Shown here: piece by piece, positions 12,732-24,148 of the stretch
Position numbering within the stretch: the first letter of the stretch is position 1
How the letters are laid out: each line of letters begins with the position of its first letter
Assembly: GCF_041146395.1 (NCBI RefSeq)
Contig: NC_090989.1
Coordinates: 241,418,843 to 241,482,842 of the forward strand
Source of the DNA: Eulemur rufifrons
Lineage: Eukaryota; Chordata; Mammalia; Primates; Lemuridae
DNA length: 64,000 bases
Reading direction: 5' to 3'
Notes under the pieces: generated by a model
What the model saw: the letters and a program-made list of their open reading frames with translations, nothing else
Databases searched by the model: none
What the model was told of the DNA's origin: nothing
Made by a program: the position numbers and the translations under genes

Positions 12732-13003
12732 AGCTAAGCCATGTTCTTTTTTTTATTAAATTTTTCAAAATTGCAGAATATTACAGGGGTATAAATGCTT
12801 TGGTTGCATAAATTGCCTTTCCACCACCTGAGTGACAGCTACAAGTGTGCCCATCCCCCAGACAGCGCGCAACACCTGTTAGGTGTAAATGTACCTACCC
12901 ATCCCCTTCTCCCCCCACACCCAATGAAGGTTACTTCCATGTGTGCATATGTGTTGATCAATTCATATCAATTTAATGGTGGCAAGAAGCTAAGCCATGT
13001 TCT
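12732..13003 (-). mobile_element. 5'-truncated antisense L1 with 16-bp target duplication
   Basis: The same 16 bases, agctaagccatgttct, lie at 12732-12747 and 12988-13003. Between them is a poly-T start followed by an L1 3' end in reverse (12748-12987), with text such as 'gctacaagtgtgcccatccc'. I recognise this as an L1 3' region common in strepsirrhine genomes. The rebuilt target reads TTCT/AA, the L1 endonuclease type. It sits 58 bases upstream of exon e4. The intact duplication implies a fairly recent insertion. Confidence 0.85.
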
Positions 13004-13061
13004 AAGAGACACATTCCTTTGCCTCCCAAAGAAACTTTTTTCTGTTGTATTTTCTTCTCAG

Positions 13062-13181
13062 GTCCTTGCCTACACCCTTAGCTGTGTATGTACATCAGCT
13101 TTCAGTGCTGGAATTATTGAGGCTGCAGAGGCTGAAGATACTATGAACAAGCTTCGACTGTTAGTAGAGAACAGCCAGCAG
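13062..13181 (+). CDS. FOCAD: FOCAD coding exon e4
   Basis: Exactly 120 bases (40 codons), phase 0 at both ends, between the acceptor ...tattttcttctcAG and the donor GTTGGG. The donor is weak at its third position. It encodes VLAYTLSCVCTSAFSAGIIE, an acidic turn, then MNKLRLLVENSQQ. Because it is symmetric, skipping it would drop 40 residues without a frameshift. An L1 fragment lies just upstream. Confidence 0.95.
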
Positions 13182-14614
13182 GTTGGGATGTGTGCCCTGA
13201 TCATTTCCCTCTGTGGGTCTCATGATGCTGCTAAGTCCCGCTTTTGACTTACTCTGAATTAGACTGTTCTGTGATACTTTTCATGTTTAGAACCAAGAAA
13301 CTTCTAACTGTTCTCTTCTCTCACAGGTATAGCCAATGGTCACAGATGTCTTTTTCTCTCCTCATCACCTATTTCATCCTGTAGACATTTTCTTTGAGAA
13401 AGTGTTAATAGGCTTTTCTCTCTTTCCAACTATTGCTCTATATTTATAAAAATCTTAAAATATGTGGCCAGGGAGTATGAGTTATATTCTGTAAAGCTAG
13501 AGACAAAAATTTGTAAAGATATGAATACATAGGAGACTCTGATGATAAAGTCGAACTTCAAGGCAGAAAAATCTCTGTTCATGACTGAATTTGTGTAGGT
13601 AAATATAAACACTTATAAATTAAAAGTTAAATACTCTTAAAATGTTCCCTCTGAAATACTATTCAACCTTAAAAAGGAAGTTCTGACATGTGCTACTACG
13701 TGGAGGAAACTTGAAGACGTTATGCTAAGTGAAATAAGCAAATCACAAAAGGGCAAATACTGTGGGATTCACTTAGATGGGATACTTAGAGTAGTCAAAA
13801 CCAGAGAGACAGAAAGTAGAATGGTGGTTGCCGGGGGAGGGAGGAGTGGGGAGTTACTGTTTAATGGGTATGGAGTTTCAGTTTTTTAAGATAAAAAATA
13901 TTCTAGAGATGGATGGTGGTGATGATTGTACAACAATATGAATGTACTTAATGCCACTGAACTGGTATTCATGGTAAAGATTGTAAATTTTATGTGTATT
14001 TTTGCCACCAAAAAAAAAAAAAAACTTAAAAAAAACCCCTCTGATTACACACTATAGAATTTTCCAATTTGGATTTTTTAAAGGTCTCCAGAGTCTTAAT
14101 ATTGGTCATAATGGATAATTGCAGGAATCACTGGTTTTAAGGCTATAATATTGTTTTTACTGTTTTATGGTTATGTGTCTGCTCTCTTACATTCAGAATA
14201 AGTTTTGCAAAATCAAAATGTATACGTTTTCTTATGCTATGCTCATCGTGGGATGCTTTTTCTTTGTTTAGGAGTTGATTGACCTCGTGTGGTCTACATT
14301 GGTATTTTCACCCTAATCCCTTCAGAGAATTCGTATTGCTGGAGCTAAGTTGCTCAATAGTGCTGTATGACTTTCCTAAAATAAACTACTCACTGAAGCT
14401 GAATTCCTTGCCATTAGACTCTGCAGTTTCTGTCGAAAACCAAAGTCTATATTAAAAAAAAAAAATCCATAAATCTCTGGTTTTTAAATGACAAGTAGAA
14501 CTTGTCAGTAGGAAAGGTAGCTCTAGTCATGCTTATGTTGCTATTTATAAATATTCCTAATCTATGTCTTTTTTTTTCTTTTTCTCACTCCCTGTTTTTA
14601 TTTATTTATACCAG
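13182..14614 (+). other. FOCAD: FOCAD intron 4
   Basis: About 1.4 kb, largely occupied by a forward L1 3' end (13,655-14,034). The rest is AT-rich without recognisable features. Confidence 0.7.
13655..14034 (+). mobile_element. Forward L1 3' end (old L1, with A-rich tail)
   Basis: 'cttgaagacgttatgctaag', 'tgaaataagcaaatcacaaa', 'aatggtggttgccgggggag' and a terminal A-run identify the L1 3' UTR. A close relative lies at 60,385-60,735. Confidence 0.85.
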
Positions 14615-14737
14615 ACTTCCGGTTTTGCCCTGGCGTTAGGAAACATAGTTCATGGTTTGTCAGTGTGTGGACATGGGAAAGCTGAAGACTTAGGCAGCAA
14701 ACTGCTCCCTGCCTGGATCAGAACTGTTCTAGCACAG
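14615..14737 (+). CDS. FOCAD: FOCAD coding exon e5
   Basis: 123 bases (41 codons), phase 0 at both ends, acceptor ...tttatttataccAG, donor GTAGAG. It encodes TSGFALALGNIVHGLSVCGH, then GKAEDLGSKLLPAWIRTVLAQ. The pattern of small residues (GFALALGNIVHG) is a typical packed helix of a HEAT-like repeat. Confidence 0.95.
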
Positions 14738-15193
14738 GTAGAGGTCACCTTCCTGCACGCTGTTGGATATTTTTATGAAGGAAAAGGAACCACTTTATTG
14801 GACCATTTATAGGAGCTGCTAAGATATATAGCTTAATGGTAAAAGAACAGGCAATTTCAAATGAAAGAGACACATATATTTTTAATCCCTTATAAATAAT
14901 CCTGTCAACCATTATAGCTTTTTTTTTAAACTGGCTATTTTGTCAATGTTTTAATTTTAAAATAACATTGTGTTTTTTGAAAAGTAAAAACAACAAGAAG
15001 CCACCCATGTTTTAACAACCTTAATCTGTTTATTTTAGTCTACTGCGATTTTCAGTAGAATTATACAGGTTATGTTGACATCACAAATTTAGTACCATTT
15101 TGACCATTTATTTCTCTATGCTCTAATAAATTGTATAGAATCTAATCCCAATGACTGGCTCCTTCTTGATGTATTCTGATGCTTTGCTTTCAG
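14738..15193 (+). other. FOCAD: FOCAD intron 5
   Basis: Short (456 bases), AT-rich, with no recognisable repeat or RNA. It ends ...gctttgctttcAG. Confidence 0.7.
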
Positions 15194-15271
15194 GGTACTC
15201 CTACGATGATTTGTTTGGCAGCTCTTCATGGCATGGTGGCCTTGGTAGGCTCTGAAGCAGGTGTAATGCAG
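15194..15271 (+). CDS. FOCAD: FOCAD coding exon e6
   Basis: 78 bases (26 codons), phase 0 at both ends, acceptor ...gctttcAG, donor GTAAAG. It encodes GTPTMICLAALHGMVALVGS, then EAGVMQ. This is another short symmetric exon coding for a single hydrophobic helix and turn. Confidence 0.93.
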
Positions 15272-15833
15272 GTAAAGAAAGGAACTATCTGTTCAGGGGA
15301 AGAAATCTAAATGGCCATAGCAGGAGAATACCCAATTCTTTATTCTATAGAGATTTTTTCCTAGTTTTACTTGGTTTGTAAGGAATAAACCCAGTCAACT
15401 TAGGTACTTTGCACTAATTTCCATGCCTGAGAATAGGTGATTGAATGGTAAGAAATTTCAAAAGTCATTCACAAGAAACTCTGTTTTACATCTGTAATGT
15501 TTAAGTTTATATCTATTTACCTTTCATTTCAAAATGTTTTCACAGTGGATGTATGTATGTGTAAGTTTTTAAGTAATTGTAAAGGAGCTCCTCTGTTTAT
15601 ACAGTAAAAGTTTATTGAGTGACCGCTCCACGCCACACTGAACAGGTTTTAGGAAATCAATGATACATAAAGCACAAGCCCTGTCCTTGAGGAACTCACA
15701 GCTTATGTGTTTGAAATATAAGGACATAATGATAAATTGTTCCATAGCTTAGAAGATGATAGCTTATGCACTGGAAATATAATTATTTACCTTTTCTTGG
15801 GGTGGGTGGGGTTATTTCTCCTTATTCTTTCAG
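15272..15833 (+). other. FOCAD: FOCAD intron 6, with a reverse L2 fragment
   Basis: 562 bases. Positions about 15,605-15,745 read 'agtttattgagtgaccgctc', 'aagccctgtccttgaggaac' and 'tcacagctta', a reverse L2 tail. It ends with a strong pyrimidine tract and AG at 15,832-15,833. Confidence 0.6.
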
Positions 15834-15905
15834 CTGAAGTCAGAAGCCATCCAGACCTCTCATTTCCAGGGCAGACTTAATGAAGTCATTAGAACCTTAA
15901 CTCAG
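15834..15905 (+). CDS. FOCAD: FOCAD coding exon e7
   Basis: 72 bases (24 codons), phase 0 at both ends, acceptor ...ttattctttcAG, donor GTGAGA. It encodes LKSEAIQTSHFQGRLNEVIR, then TLTQ. It is the shortest coding exon here, and the fourth in a row whose length is a multiple of three with phase 0. Confidence 0.93.
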
Positions 15906-17223
15906 GTGAGAAGATGAATTTAAAATCCCTGGGTGGGAAAACAAATACTCTTCCTTTTTTATCTTTTTTTTCTATTGCATGATACAGAATGTTTTACCTA
16001 GAAAAATGAAAAAGTCTCTGGTTATTCATGCTGAGTTCAGGAAGCATTTGGGAGTGGTGTAGTATACTATATTCACTGACAGACATGTACTCTTTCTGGT
16101 GAAAAAGAAAGCTGGCATTTTTAAGTTCAGTTGGCATTGGTTTGGCTTAAAAGTTAAAACTTGACCCTGCAAGGAACGTCAGACCCTCAGAACAAGAAAA
16201 AACGGAAGGTGCCCAAAGGGCAGGGCAGATATCTAGGTAGGATAGTCAAGAGGCAGTGGTTCAGATGTCACTAATAAAAATGTTTGGATAAGTTATTGTT
16301 GTGCTTATTCTTGGTTAAAGAATAAACATATCCATCTGCTAAGAAATGTTTTTATCTTTTAAGATTTTTATTTTTAAAAAATGGCTATGTTCATTTGCAT
16401 AAAATTTGAGACTACAGAATGAAAGAAGCTGAAAAAATATCACTGATGGTCCTCCAAACCTGAAGCAACTGCTCAAATATTTGTTCGTACTTCTTTTCAA
16501 GCATTGTTATTTTGTTTGCGTAATTGGTATTCTTACTGTATATAGAACTCTATATCTTATTCTTTTCACTTAGCATACTTGTTTTCATTCTTGTAAAATG
16601 TAGCTGATTATAATACCTACCACAGAAAGGAGTTTTAGTAATTCAGGCTTTCAAAAGCAAATATAAATCTCTGAACAGAAGAAACTCTCTTTTGCATATA
16701 TGAATATGAATATGCTCAAAAAAGGAATTCTGCTGAAACTTAGCTTGTCATAACTTGGAAGAAAAATCTATAAATGAAAACTATTATTTAGAAAAATGCT
16801 TATTATGAATGCTAAAGCAGTAATAGAGCATTATTTACAGAAAAGAAGAAAATGCCTCCTTCCATTCTTCAAGGTATTTTTGTCTTAAGTAACTATCACC
16901 TCTTTTCTACTTTTTGGGGTTTTTTTTAACCATGTTTTGAAAATTTCTTTGAGACCAGTCTTACTCAGTGAAACCTGAGGAAACCGCTAGTACTTCTGCC
17001 ATGATTGACTGATTCATTCGTTCATTCAGCAAATACTTGTTGCGTACCCATATGACCCAGGTAGAGTGTAATAGACACATGGTATTACATCTTGTTATAG
17101 AACTTCTCATTATCAGCCAAGCCACCACCTCATAAAAGATTAGTGGATTTCTGTAAGTGGCCTTTTTATTGAATAGAACTTGGATCTTACCCCATCATTG
17201 AACTATAACCTCTTCATCTATAG
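15906..17223 (+). other. FOCAD: FOCAD intron 7
   Basis: About 1.3 kb. A short reverse L2-like piece lies near 17,010-17,085 ('attcgttcattcagcaaata'). Around 16,150-16,260 an unidentified patch reads differently in composition (gaccctcagaacaag...). Nothing else is recognisable. Confidence 0.55.
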
Positions 17224-17326
17224 GTCATCAGTGTCTCTGGGGTGATTGGTCTTCAGTCAAATGCAATCTGGCTTCTTGGACACCTTCATCTGTCTACTCT
17301 GTCCTCAAGTCAAAGTAGAACCTCTG
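17224..17326 (+). CDS. FOCAD: FOCAD coding exon e8
   Basis: 103 bases, phase 0 start, ending one base into a valine codon (G|TT). Acceptor ...cttcatctatAG, donor GTAAGA. It encodes VISVSGVIGLQSNAIWLLGH, then LHLSTLSSSQSRTS. The serine-rich end is a likely surface loop between helices. Confidence 0.95.
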
Positions 17327-19198
17327 GTAAGATTATAGTCCTAAAATACTGGCACTGGAAGGAGGGATTGCTGACCCAGAGCTCTGTAGTTTGTTAAGAG
17401 CATTAATCTTCACGACAACCCTAAGTGGTGGGTATTACCATCTCTATTTTACATCAGAGGGAGATGGGGTGTGGAGAGGCTTCCTGACTTACCCAGGGTC
17501 ACGTGGCAGTAAGTGGTGGATGTGTGATTTGAACCCAGATCTGTTGGCCTTCAAAGCTCATGATGTTTTTACTCCTCCTCTTTGCCTCCCTTAGAGAACA
17601 GTTTAGATATTCAGTCTAACCCTCATATTTTACAAAGGAAGAACCCAAGGCTCAGAAAGATTACATGACTTACATACAGAGTTAGTTTCATAACAAATCT
17701 AGGAACTAGGACCTAGGTCCTTGAAGCTTCTTATTTTACTAGATATAATGGTATAGTATTCATGTTTTATTAGAAGTCTCTTCATGTATGGCTGGAGTTT
17801 TTCTGGGCCCTGATTTTGAAAAAATAATGGGGTAAACATATTTAAAGATGTGTACTTTCTCAGCTTTGGAATTGAAGCCCTAGATCTTAATATAACAAGG
17901 CTTTTTCTATTTCTAGTTTTTTGATAAAAGCAATAAAAAATATTTGCAATCTCTGCATGCTTAATTTATATTTGTATTTGAAGATTTTCTGGTGAAGTCA
18001 TCACGGTTAATATATCTGCTCCTTGCTCCTTATAGAATTTTGACCCACTGGCTATCTTGGGCCCAGGCCAGAGAGGTTTAGGTACCAATGATTCCTCATT
18101 AAAACCTAATTTCACTTACCCACGAACAGGTAGTCTACTGACAGCATTACCATGGACGTGGGCAACTGTAATTACTGTTTCCCTTGCTTTCAATCACTCT
18201 GTAGCTGTGGAAATAGGACATTGGTACATAGCCTTCCCAACATAATGAACTTTAGACAGCTGGAAGTTGTCATATTAAAATAGGAAAAAGAAAAAAAAAA
18301 CTTAGTCATATCGGAAACCCTTGGTACTGCTGGTTTTGAAGGGCAGGGTTTCCTCTCACAGTGTCCTGGTAAAATAGCATATCCATGTCAGGATTTTACT
18401 TTTTTATGTCAGGTTTTAATTTCCATATTATGGGGCACTTGGTCTGGCCCACATATATTCAAATCAGGTAGTATTGAATCATCTTACACCCAGGTTCTTC
18501 TGAACAAAATGACTGTATGCCTGGAAAAGTACAGCTTCTTGTTCCTGATGGAATTTTCCAGTTGAGCCATTTATTGCAGTAAAAACCATCTCCTGAAACA
18601 ATCATGGAATACGGGGAGGAAAGGGATTTAGGAGACTCTTAGGACTCAACTAGCATAAATGTCACTGCTTCACTGTTCCAGGTCAGCAACCACATCTGGT
18701 TATTTGCACAGATTGGTCACTTAGAGGTCTCTGCCTTAGGTAAGAGACTGGTGCTGTTAATACTGGTTGTTGAATTTCCATGGTTCATATATCTGCTTTA
18801 GTATGTCCTGAAGTGGCACCTACAACGATGATCTTAGCCTAGACACCCAGCAGACTCCCTGCTGACCTTGAGGAGGTCACTAGGTTGGGGCTCATTGATG
18901 TGACAATGTGGAAAGGATTTTTAACCACTTCAGACAAGTGTTCATCCTCTGCAATTTTTTCCATTCTCTACTAAGTTTGCTACTGTTTTAGATTTGCTTG
19001 CATAGCTTAAGTGATTACTTCAAGGCCAGTCACTTAATCTAATAGAATTAGTTGCAGCCACAGAGTATTGTGCTGAGATTAATGGCATAAACATCTCCTC
19101 TTTGTCTCCAGGTTGATATGGCAGCATGAGATCATTATCTTTCCTTCATTAGTCCTGTCAAGTTCACCAGTTAATTTGATCATTTTCTGTCTCCACAG
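17327..19198 (+). other. FOCAD: FOCAD intron 8
   Basis: About 1.9 kb. MIR-type sequence occupies 17,370-17,730 (listed). The rest has no recognisable exon, RNA or repeat. It ends ...ctgtctccacAG. Confidence 0.6.
17370..17730 (-). repeat. MIR-type SINE fragments, reverse
   Basis: 'cttcacgacaaccctaagtg', 'ggcagtaagtggtggatgtg' and 'tttgaacccagatctgttgg' are reverse MIR. A second run from about 17,620 ('attttacaaaggaagaaccc', 'aaggctcagaaag') repeats the pattern, so two copies may abut. Confidence 0.65.
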
Positions 19199-19279
19199 TT
19201 CCTACTGACTATAGCTATTTGCCTGAAAGCAGTTTCATTGGAGCAGCCATTGGCTTCTTCGTTACAGGAGGAAAAAAAG
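19199..19279 (+). CDS. FOCAD: FOCAD coding exon e9, followed by a GC donor
   Basis: 81 bases: it completes the valine codon from e8 and ends one base into a glycine codon (G|GT). It encodes PTDYSYLPESSFIGAAIGFF, then VTGGKK. To continue in frame into e10 (GPESVPPSLL) the exon must end at 19,279, making the donor GCAAGT: AAG|GCAAGT, the consensus for minor GC-AG introns. A GT donor (CAA|GTGAGC) exists at 19,284 but would shift the frame and reach a stop within e10. The GC call is inferred from frame, not from RNA. Confidence 0.9.
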
Positions 19280-21732
19280 GCAAGTGAGCACATTTCTTGA
19301 ATATTACCATTCTTTCTACATGTCAAGTAGATGTGTGTGCCCTAAGCATGCCTCTGTAGAATCAAACAATCCAAATCAGAAGGGGTGAATGTTTTCTTCT
19401 GCTATACCACCTTTGCAGTAGAGATGACCAGGAGGCTAACTACAATAATTGGTACATAAATATACACATTGTGTAGTTTCTTGGAATCACTGTCTCTGAC
19501 TTTGGGTGGCTCTGTGAAAATCTTAATCTTCCATTTGGCCATTTTTAAAGTATAAGTGCACATTACTTTACCTGTCAATTTAAAGTGAGAATGATCTGAA
19601 AAGAGAAAACACACCTGAGTACAGCCCACATCCCAGGACCTGTCTTGGAAATTGGGTTTTCTCTGTGTTGTTGAAATCATTGGCTCTACTGCCTATTTTT
19701 AGTTTGTGTTCTTTTTCTCTGCACACATTTTTCCTTTTGTGATTTTGTGTTGCTGCCACTCCTCTTAGAACCTAAGCAATTTGAAGACAGAGATTAAGTG
19801 CATTTTCTTTTTAACTGGAGCCAGAACAATGCCGTGTAAGTTATTGAATAAATGCTCTTTAATGATACACATCTACTTTTCAGAGCTGTGAGGAAAAATG
19901 GATTAGAACTGAACATGTCATGGTTAGGAACGAGCTTCATTAATGGGATATTCTTTCATTGATGTTTGCTAATTTTATTCTTTCTTGGCTGGTTAGGTCA
20001 GTCTGGGCTAAACCAGTGCCTGTATTACAGCAAGACCATCCCAATTTTAGAAAAAAAAGAAAAAGTTCTTTAACAAATTAAAACAAACAACTAGAAGAAA
20101 TCTGGAGGAAGCCGTTTGATTAAAGAGGGTCATGGAAGAATAAAATCTTACCTTTGAAAATGACGTTAAAACTCATGTTGTCAATTTTCCACTGGGTACG
20201 GTATTCCCTGGAGCTTTCAGATTATGAACTATTTTCATAGCCTGAAGACAAAGTCCTTTAATTTCTGGAGTTCTAGCATTTGTGCTATTATCCTAAGGTC
20301 CTGAGTCACCGTTATTTGCTTTTACTTATCCTCAGGAAAAGCTGATATATGGTCATGTCATTGTTGTATGTGATATATTTATATAAAACATACATATTAC
20401 ATATAATGCACATTTGTTTATATTGTCATAATTTAAGTACTTAAAATAAATATGATAATAGAGATGTCTTCATTAGTTAGAAATTGAATTCTTACTAAAT
20501 GAGCATCTAAAATTTCCATGGCCAAAATATCTCTAGGAAAATATGTGTCTATATATTTTTCCTATATTTTTATTAGGTTGCTTATTGATATCTTATGAAA
20601 TTTTAAAATGATAAATGTAAGATATATCTATAAGAGATAAAGTAAAAACTCTTATGGTCAAAGGTAGACCGTTTTTCTTTTCTAGTGAATAAAATGTCAT
20701 TTTGGCTCACCAGATCCATATTTCTTGACAGAAATGAATTTTCTCAGAATCTTATGGGAAATTTTTGGTTAAATGTAACATTTTTATGATTATGCAGTTA
20801 TGGCACAGCCGGAAATGTTCTGCTCTAAGACTGAAAAATCAGGTGGAACTGGGATTGATGATGTTATGTGCAGTCTTGCTGAAAGCTGTTTTAAAACAAA
20901 TAAATGAAGTATTAAAAAATACCATATTACTAATCAGATTTTTGGCATTTTCAGGTTGTGGGAGAGGGCTGCCTTCTTGTTAGGTTTGCTGACTAGATTC
21001 AGAGGAAAATCTATTCAGCCGCACACATTACAAATGATGACCCCAGAGGAGTGTGGGCCATGGGAGGCTGACCTCCGCCTCCAAAGCCCATTTACAAAAA
21101 CAAAACCAGACCCTGCTCTGTGGGGCTAAATGGGATGGCCAAATGTGGAGGTGTGCATGCAAACTAGTGTTTTCTTCTTCAATATGCCCAGCTCATTTGA
21201 ATTTTAATAACTCCCTTCTGAAGCAGCTTTTGAGTTTAAATGTCTGGATGTCACTCACTGGAGCCCAGTGGATAGGAAGGATGACAACTTTGGTGAACTC
21301 TTTTGAGGAAGAAATGGTTTTAGAGAATAAAAATCATGCTTGGCATAGGCAGAAGACAGAAGGCTTTAGGGTTGACATGGTTTCATTGCCTCTGTGTGCT
21401 ATTTTCAACTTTAATAACTCACAAGAGGGAAAAAATGCGATGAGTTATCCCTGATCCATGCTTACGCCAGGACAGGATTGGGCATTGTGTTCCCGATTTT
21501 AGCCAATCACATTTGAGATAGTGAATATATTAATCTGTTTTCTAACGTTTAGGGCTTTTTCACTTTGGAAACTCGCTTTAATACTCATGGCATAGAACAG
21601 ATAAGATGTTCATAGCATCCATTCCTTCAAGCAGGCCTACGTTTTAAAACCATACCAAATAAGTGAAATTCTTTCAATTTTTAAAGAATTCAGTTCATGG
21701 TTTTGAATATAACTTTTTGTTGTTTTTTGTGG

Positions 21733-21734
<2 letters not shown>

Positions 21735-21771
<37 letters not shown>
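21735..21771. repeat. Poly(T) run, 37 bases
   Basis: An uninterrupted T run. It directly precedes an old antisense L1, but an uninterrupted tract of this length suggests either a younger poly-A tail or ongoing expansion. It is likely length-variable. Confidence 0.9.
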
Positions 21772-21774
<3 letters not shown>

Positions 21775-23900
21775 ATACCATGTGGCATTTTCCTTTCTTC
21801 CCTGATAGCCTTGGCATTTTTCTGTCAGAGATATATTATTCTTTAATCTTTTGTAATCATCATTATCTATTTCTATGGGCCCTAGTCATGTTTCACTGAC
21901 ACTCCCAATGATGTCTTTAATAGAAAAAGAATCTAATCCAGAATGTTGTCCTGCACTTATTTGTTATGTCTTTTTAGTTTCCTTTAATCTGGAATAATCC
22001 TCAGTCCTTCTGTCAGTTTCATGACTTTAACAACTTTTAAGATTAGAAGCTGGGCTGGAGGCAGTGGCTCACGTAATCCCAGCACTTTGGGAGACCAAAG
22101 CGGGAAGATCTCTTGAGGTCAGGAGTTTGAGACCAGGCTGAGAAAGAGCAAGACCCCATCTCTACAAAAAAATAGAAAAATTAGTAAGGCATGGTGGTGC
22201 GTCTATAGTCTCAGCTACTTGGGACGCTGAGGCAGGAGAATCACATGAGCCCACGAGTGTGAGGTTGCAGTGAGCTATGATGATACGACTGTACTCTAGC
22301 CCAGGCAACAGAGTGAGACTCCGTCTCAAAAAAAAAAAAAAAACCCAAAAAAACCCAGAAAGACCCAAACAATTAGATGTCAGTTATTTTAGAGAATGTT
22401 CTTCAATTTGGGTTTGCCTGATGTTTCTCATATTAGAGGCAGGTCAATCATTTTGGGCAGGAATATCACAGAGTAGAGCTGTGTTCTTCTCACTGCGACC
22501 CATCAGTGGTACATGATGTCTGTTTCCTCCACTAGTCAGGGTAACTTTGATCACTTGGATAAGGTAACATCTTCCAGGGTTTTCTACTATGAAATTTATC
22601 ATCAGTAAATATTTTGTGTGGAGATATTTTGAGACTTTATGAATATCCTATTTTCATCCAGTAGTTTTAGCATCCATTAATGTTTCTTGCCTGAATTAAT
22701 TATTACTCTTATGGTTGCCAAAAGGTGATTTTTAAAAATCCATGATTGCATCTGCGTTTTTTAGTAGGCATTCTGCTGTCAGGAAGAACTTCTTCCTCTC
22801 CTCATTTTTCTTTATATTAGTGTGGACTCCTAAATTCCTATTTTATTTAATTATCATTCAATTATACATTATTTTGATCCCCAAATTGTCCTAGATTTGA
22901 CCAGTAAGAGCCTCTAAGATGGCTCTTGTGTCCTTTTGACATGACCCCATCATTCTTTGAGTATTTCCTTACTTTGTGGCACAAGATGATGTTCTGGGCT
23001 TATCTTGCATTATTCTCAGCCCTTTAATAGCCAGGTACCACAAGTTTCTTTTAGTGGAGAATGGTGTTTAGAAGCTAAGGTCTAGGTAACAAAATGTCTT
23101 GTTGTTGCTGGTGTAATCATTGCTCCCAAGCCCTTTCAGTGGACAGAGCTAGGAAATAAATACACACAAACACTTTCTGTCCCTCTTTCTCCCTCCTTCC
23201 CTTCCTTCCCTCCCACTCTCTTTAACGTCTATATTTATTTTTGTATGTAGTTACATATGTAATGAAAACCATGAGTTAGCACCAATATCTCCAATTTAAA
23301 TTCCAATTTAACACCAGAGGTTTCATTCTATTAATACTTTCTCTCTTTTCATATTTGTAACTCCCTTCTCTGACAGTAAGAAACCTGGCCCCCATTATCT
23401 TCAATGTGTTTACTCATTTGTTCAGTCCTCCTGCATGTAACCAATCTCCTGTCCCTGTGGGACCACACCCCTGCTAAGCTGCCTTCCTCACACAGGTCTT
23501 GTTGTCCACTGGCTGCCACACTGCTTGGTGGTCTTCCTGATCCTAAGGGCCCTGGGATATTTTTGTTTTTAATGACTCTGAGTATTGGTAAAGTATTTGC
23601 TCTTAAGATAGAACACCCCACCAACTTATAGTAGCTGACTGATGTATCAGAATCATCAATTGTTTTCAAGAACTGTCATGATTGTAGTTTCTGGCAGGGG
23701 GCTAAGCATCTCTTAGTTCCCACAAATAGGCCAGGCAGTAATTATCTCTGCTTGTGTTTTCTATGGACTTTGTCTAGAAAAATCCTACCTATGCTTTCCA
23801 TTTTGATTTAAACATCCTTTCCCTGGTGGGGGAATACAGGGGCTTCCCTGATATTCCCCGATTAGGTTAGCTTTCTTATGTGATACTTTCCTATATATTT
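21772..23900 (-). mobile_element. Ancient L1 fragment, antisense, interrupted by an Alu
   Basis: Phrases such as 'gttatgtctttttagtttcc', 'cttcaatttgggtttgcctg', 'actttgatcacttggataag' and 'gtgtccttttgacatgaccc' are those of an old L1M-type element read backwards. The match resumes exactly after the Alu at 22,050-22,345. Subfamily and end points are approximate. Confidence 0.65.
22050..22345 (+). mobile_element. Alu SINE (old, AluJ-like), forward
   Basis: Two monomers with 'ggcagtggctcacg', 'cagcactttgggag', 'gaggcaggagaatcac', 'agagtgagactccgtctc' and an A tail. It is flanked by near-identical 'attagaag'/'attagatg', consistent with a target duplication inside the older L1. The many CpG losses suggest an early Alu. 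Confidence 0.9.
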
Positions 23901-24069
23901 TTAAGGTACTTAATAAATGTATAATTATTTGTAGTTCTTTGTTTAAAGTCGTCTTTCCTATTAGACTGTAATTTCCACAATGGGCAGGAAGAACATCTGT
24001 GTTTTATCCTGAATGCCTAGAACAAACGGGCATGTAATAGTTTTCAAATATTTGTTGATCTATATCTTT

Positions 24070-24148
24070 AAACATGCACACAAACATATATATGTGTGTG
24101 TATGCGTGTGTGTGCATATGTGTAGGTGTATATATACATATATATCGT
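24070..24148. repeat. (TG)n/(TA)n compound microsatellite
   Basis: Alternating purine-pyrimidine blocks (atatatatgtgtgtgtatgc..., then tatatatacatatatat). Such tracts can form Z-DNA or cruciforms and vary in length. Confidence 0.85.

Larger units (their letters stand above)
10930..13061 (+). other. FOCAD: FOCAD intron 3
   Basis: About 2.1 kb. It holds reverse MIR pieces near 12,060-12,330, a forward MIR near 12,460-12,640 and a young antisense L1 fragment just before e4. The rest, including a GC-richer patch at about 11,400-11,700, shows nothing I can name. Confidence 0.65.

Noticed and set aside
16150..16260. KKKRKV-like patch in intron 7 (gaccctcagaacaag...)
   Set aside because: The frame is short and closed by stops, has no splice sites, and has no match I recognise. 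Likely chance.
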